Below, one piece after another: positions 9,800-11,196 of a stretch of 11,196 nt of DNA. Position numbers and translations under genes: made by a program. Every line of letters begins with the position of its first letter. Within the stretch, counting starts at the first letter, position 1. The stretch spans positions 1-11,196 of the forward strand of contig VBCT01000191.1 of the NCBI GenBank assembly GCA_005882235.1, given 5' to 3'. Under the pieces are notes generated by a model. The model searched no databases, had not been told where the DNA came from, and saw only the letters and a program-made list of their open reading frames with translations. This stretch comes from Betaproteobacteria bacterium (GTDB lineage Bacteria > Pseudomonadota > Gammaproteobacteria > Burkholderiales > SG8-39).

Positions 9800-11196
<1,397 letters not shown>

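Overview
The window looks like chromosomal DNA from a high-GC betaproteobacterium, probably Burkholderiales-like. This rests on the sequence style of the ribosomal proteins, EF-G and RpoC, the tuf gene following fusA, and an orphan Bug-family (TctC) solute-binding protein, a family greatly expanded in that group. I cannot name the species.

Layout. The left third (1-3931) is the str operon on the minus strand, in the order rpsL, rpsG, fusA, tuf. The genes are tightly packed (gaps of 12-18 bases) and tuf runs off the left edge. A good sigma70-type promoter lies at 4007-4036. Between it and rpsL there is a GC-rich hairpin followed by six U residues, which looks like an intrinsic terminator inside the operon leader. 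The right edge (9800-11196) is the 3' end of rpoC, also on the minus strand.

Between these two informational operons, which are adjacent in many bacteria, lie three unrelated genes. A class II Old Yellow Enzyme family flavin oxidoreductase (4186-5301, plus) diverges from rpsL. A large PAS/GAF/GGDEF/EAL cyclic-di-GMP protein (about 5462-8818, plus) follows. An orphan Bug/TctC-type periplasmic binding protein (8822-9772, minus) is packed directly behind rpoC. The c-di-GMP gene and the Bug gene converge with only three bases between their stop codons.

Function. The str genes and rpoC encode core transcription and translation machinery. The three intervening genes are accessory: redox chemistry, second-messenger signalling and ligand capture. 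Nothing in the sequence links them into one pathway.

The points most worth checking are the terminator-like str leader, the damaged-looking start of the Bug gene (a twin-arginine-like signal sequence with no ordinary start codon, in frame with the rpoC stop), the nested duplicate PAS architecture, and the GGG-rich codon use of tuf compared with fusA. I do not see a clearly new multi-gene system, phage, IS element, CRISPR array or RNA gene here.
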